Positions 5,534 to 5,535 of a DNA stretch of 5,535 nucleotides are shown one piece after another. Each line of letters opens with the position of its first letter. Within the stretch, counting starts at the first letter, position 1. The notes under the pieces were generated by a model. That model was not told where the DNA came from and searched no databases. It saw nothing but the letters and a program-made list of their open reading frames with translations. The DNA comes from an uncultured Achromobacter sp. (GTDB lineage Bacteria; Pseudomonadota; Gammaproteobacteria; Burkholderiales; Burkholderiaceae_B): contig CAJYKY010000295.1 of NCBI GenBank assembly GCA_913775005.1, positions 1 through 5,535 of the forward strand. The letters run 5' to 3'. The position numbers and the translations under genes were made by a program.

Positions 5534-5535
5534 CG

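Overview
The window is GC-rich (roughly 64-65% by eye) and carries two tripartite-tricarboxylate-type periplasmic binding proteins (Bug/TctC family). These are massively expanded in Burkholderiales, especially Alcaligenaceae such as Bordetella and Achromobacter. Gene content and codon style suggest a chromosomal segment from such a betaproteobacterium; the genus is an inference.

Layout. (1) 2-940, +: 3' part of a Bug solute-binding protein, its start lying outside the window. (2) 957-1886, +: an SMP-30/gluconolactonase-family lactonase with all four expected metal-site residues, 16 nt downstream and probably co-transcribed. (3) 1862-2494, -: a PmtA-like class I SAM-dependent methyltransferase, convergent with the lactonase and overlapping its 3' end by 25 bp. 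(4) 2691-3629, +: a LysR-type regulator with a TTG start and a strong ribosome binding site, divergent from the methyltransferase. (5) 3730-4422, +: an RraA/HMG-aldolase-family protein. (6) 4553-5533, +: a second, complete Bug protein with an unusual cysteine pair and an abrupt C-terminus. No tRNA, rRNA, CRISPR array, insertion sequence or phage gene is visible.

Functional reading (inference). Binding proteins for carboxylates, a sugar-acid-type lactonase, an aldolase/lyase-fold enzyme and a LysR regulator of the BenM/CatM/CbnR type together look like a small catabolic locus for an organic acid or lactone that ends in pyruvate-type products. The substrate cannot be named. The methyltransferase on the opposite strand looks functionally unrelated.

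The most interesting sequence lies between genes. Directly after lysR is a dyad ATAAG-N5-CTTAT fitting the LysR T-N11-A rule. It is followed by a long inverted repeat (9 bp perfect, 12 paired of 13) whose 3' arm ends one base before the aldolase ATG and which has competing shorter hairpins. A second inverted repeat with the same 55-nt arm spacing precedes the second Bug gene, and a 10-bp hairpin sits just inside the lactonase gene. These are candidates for transcriptional and translational control.
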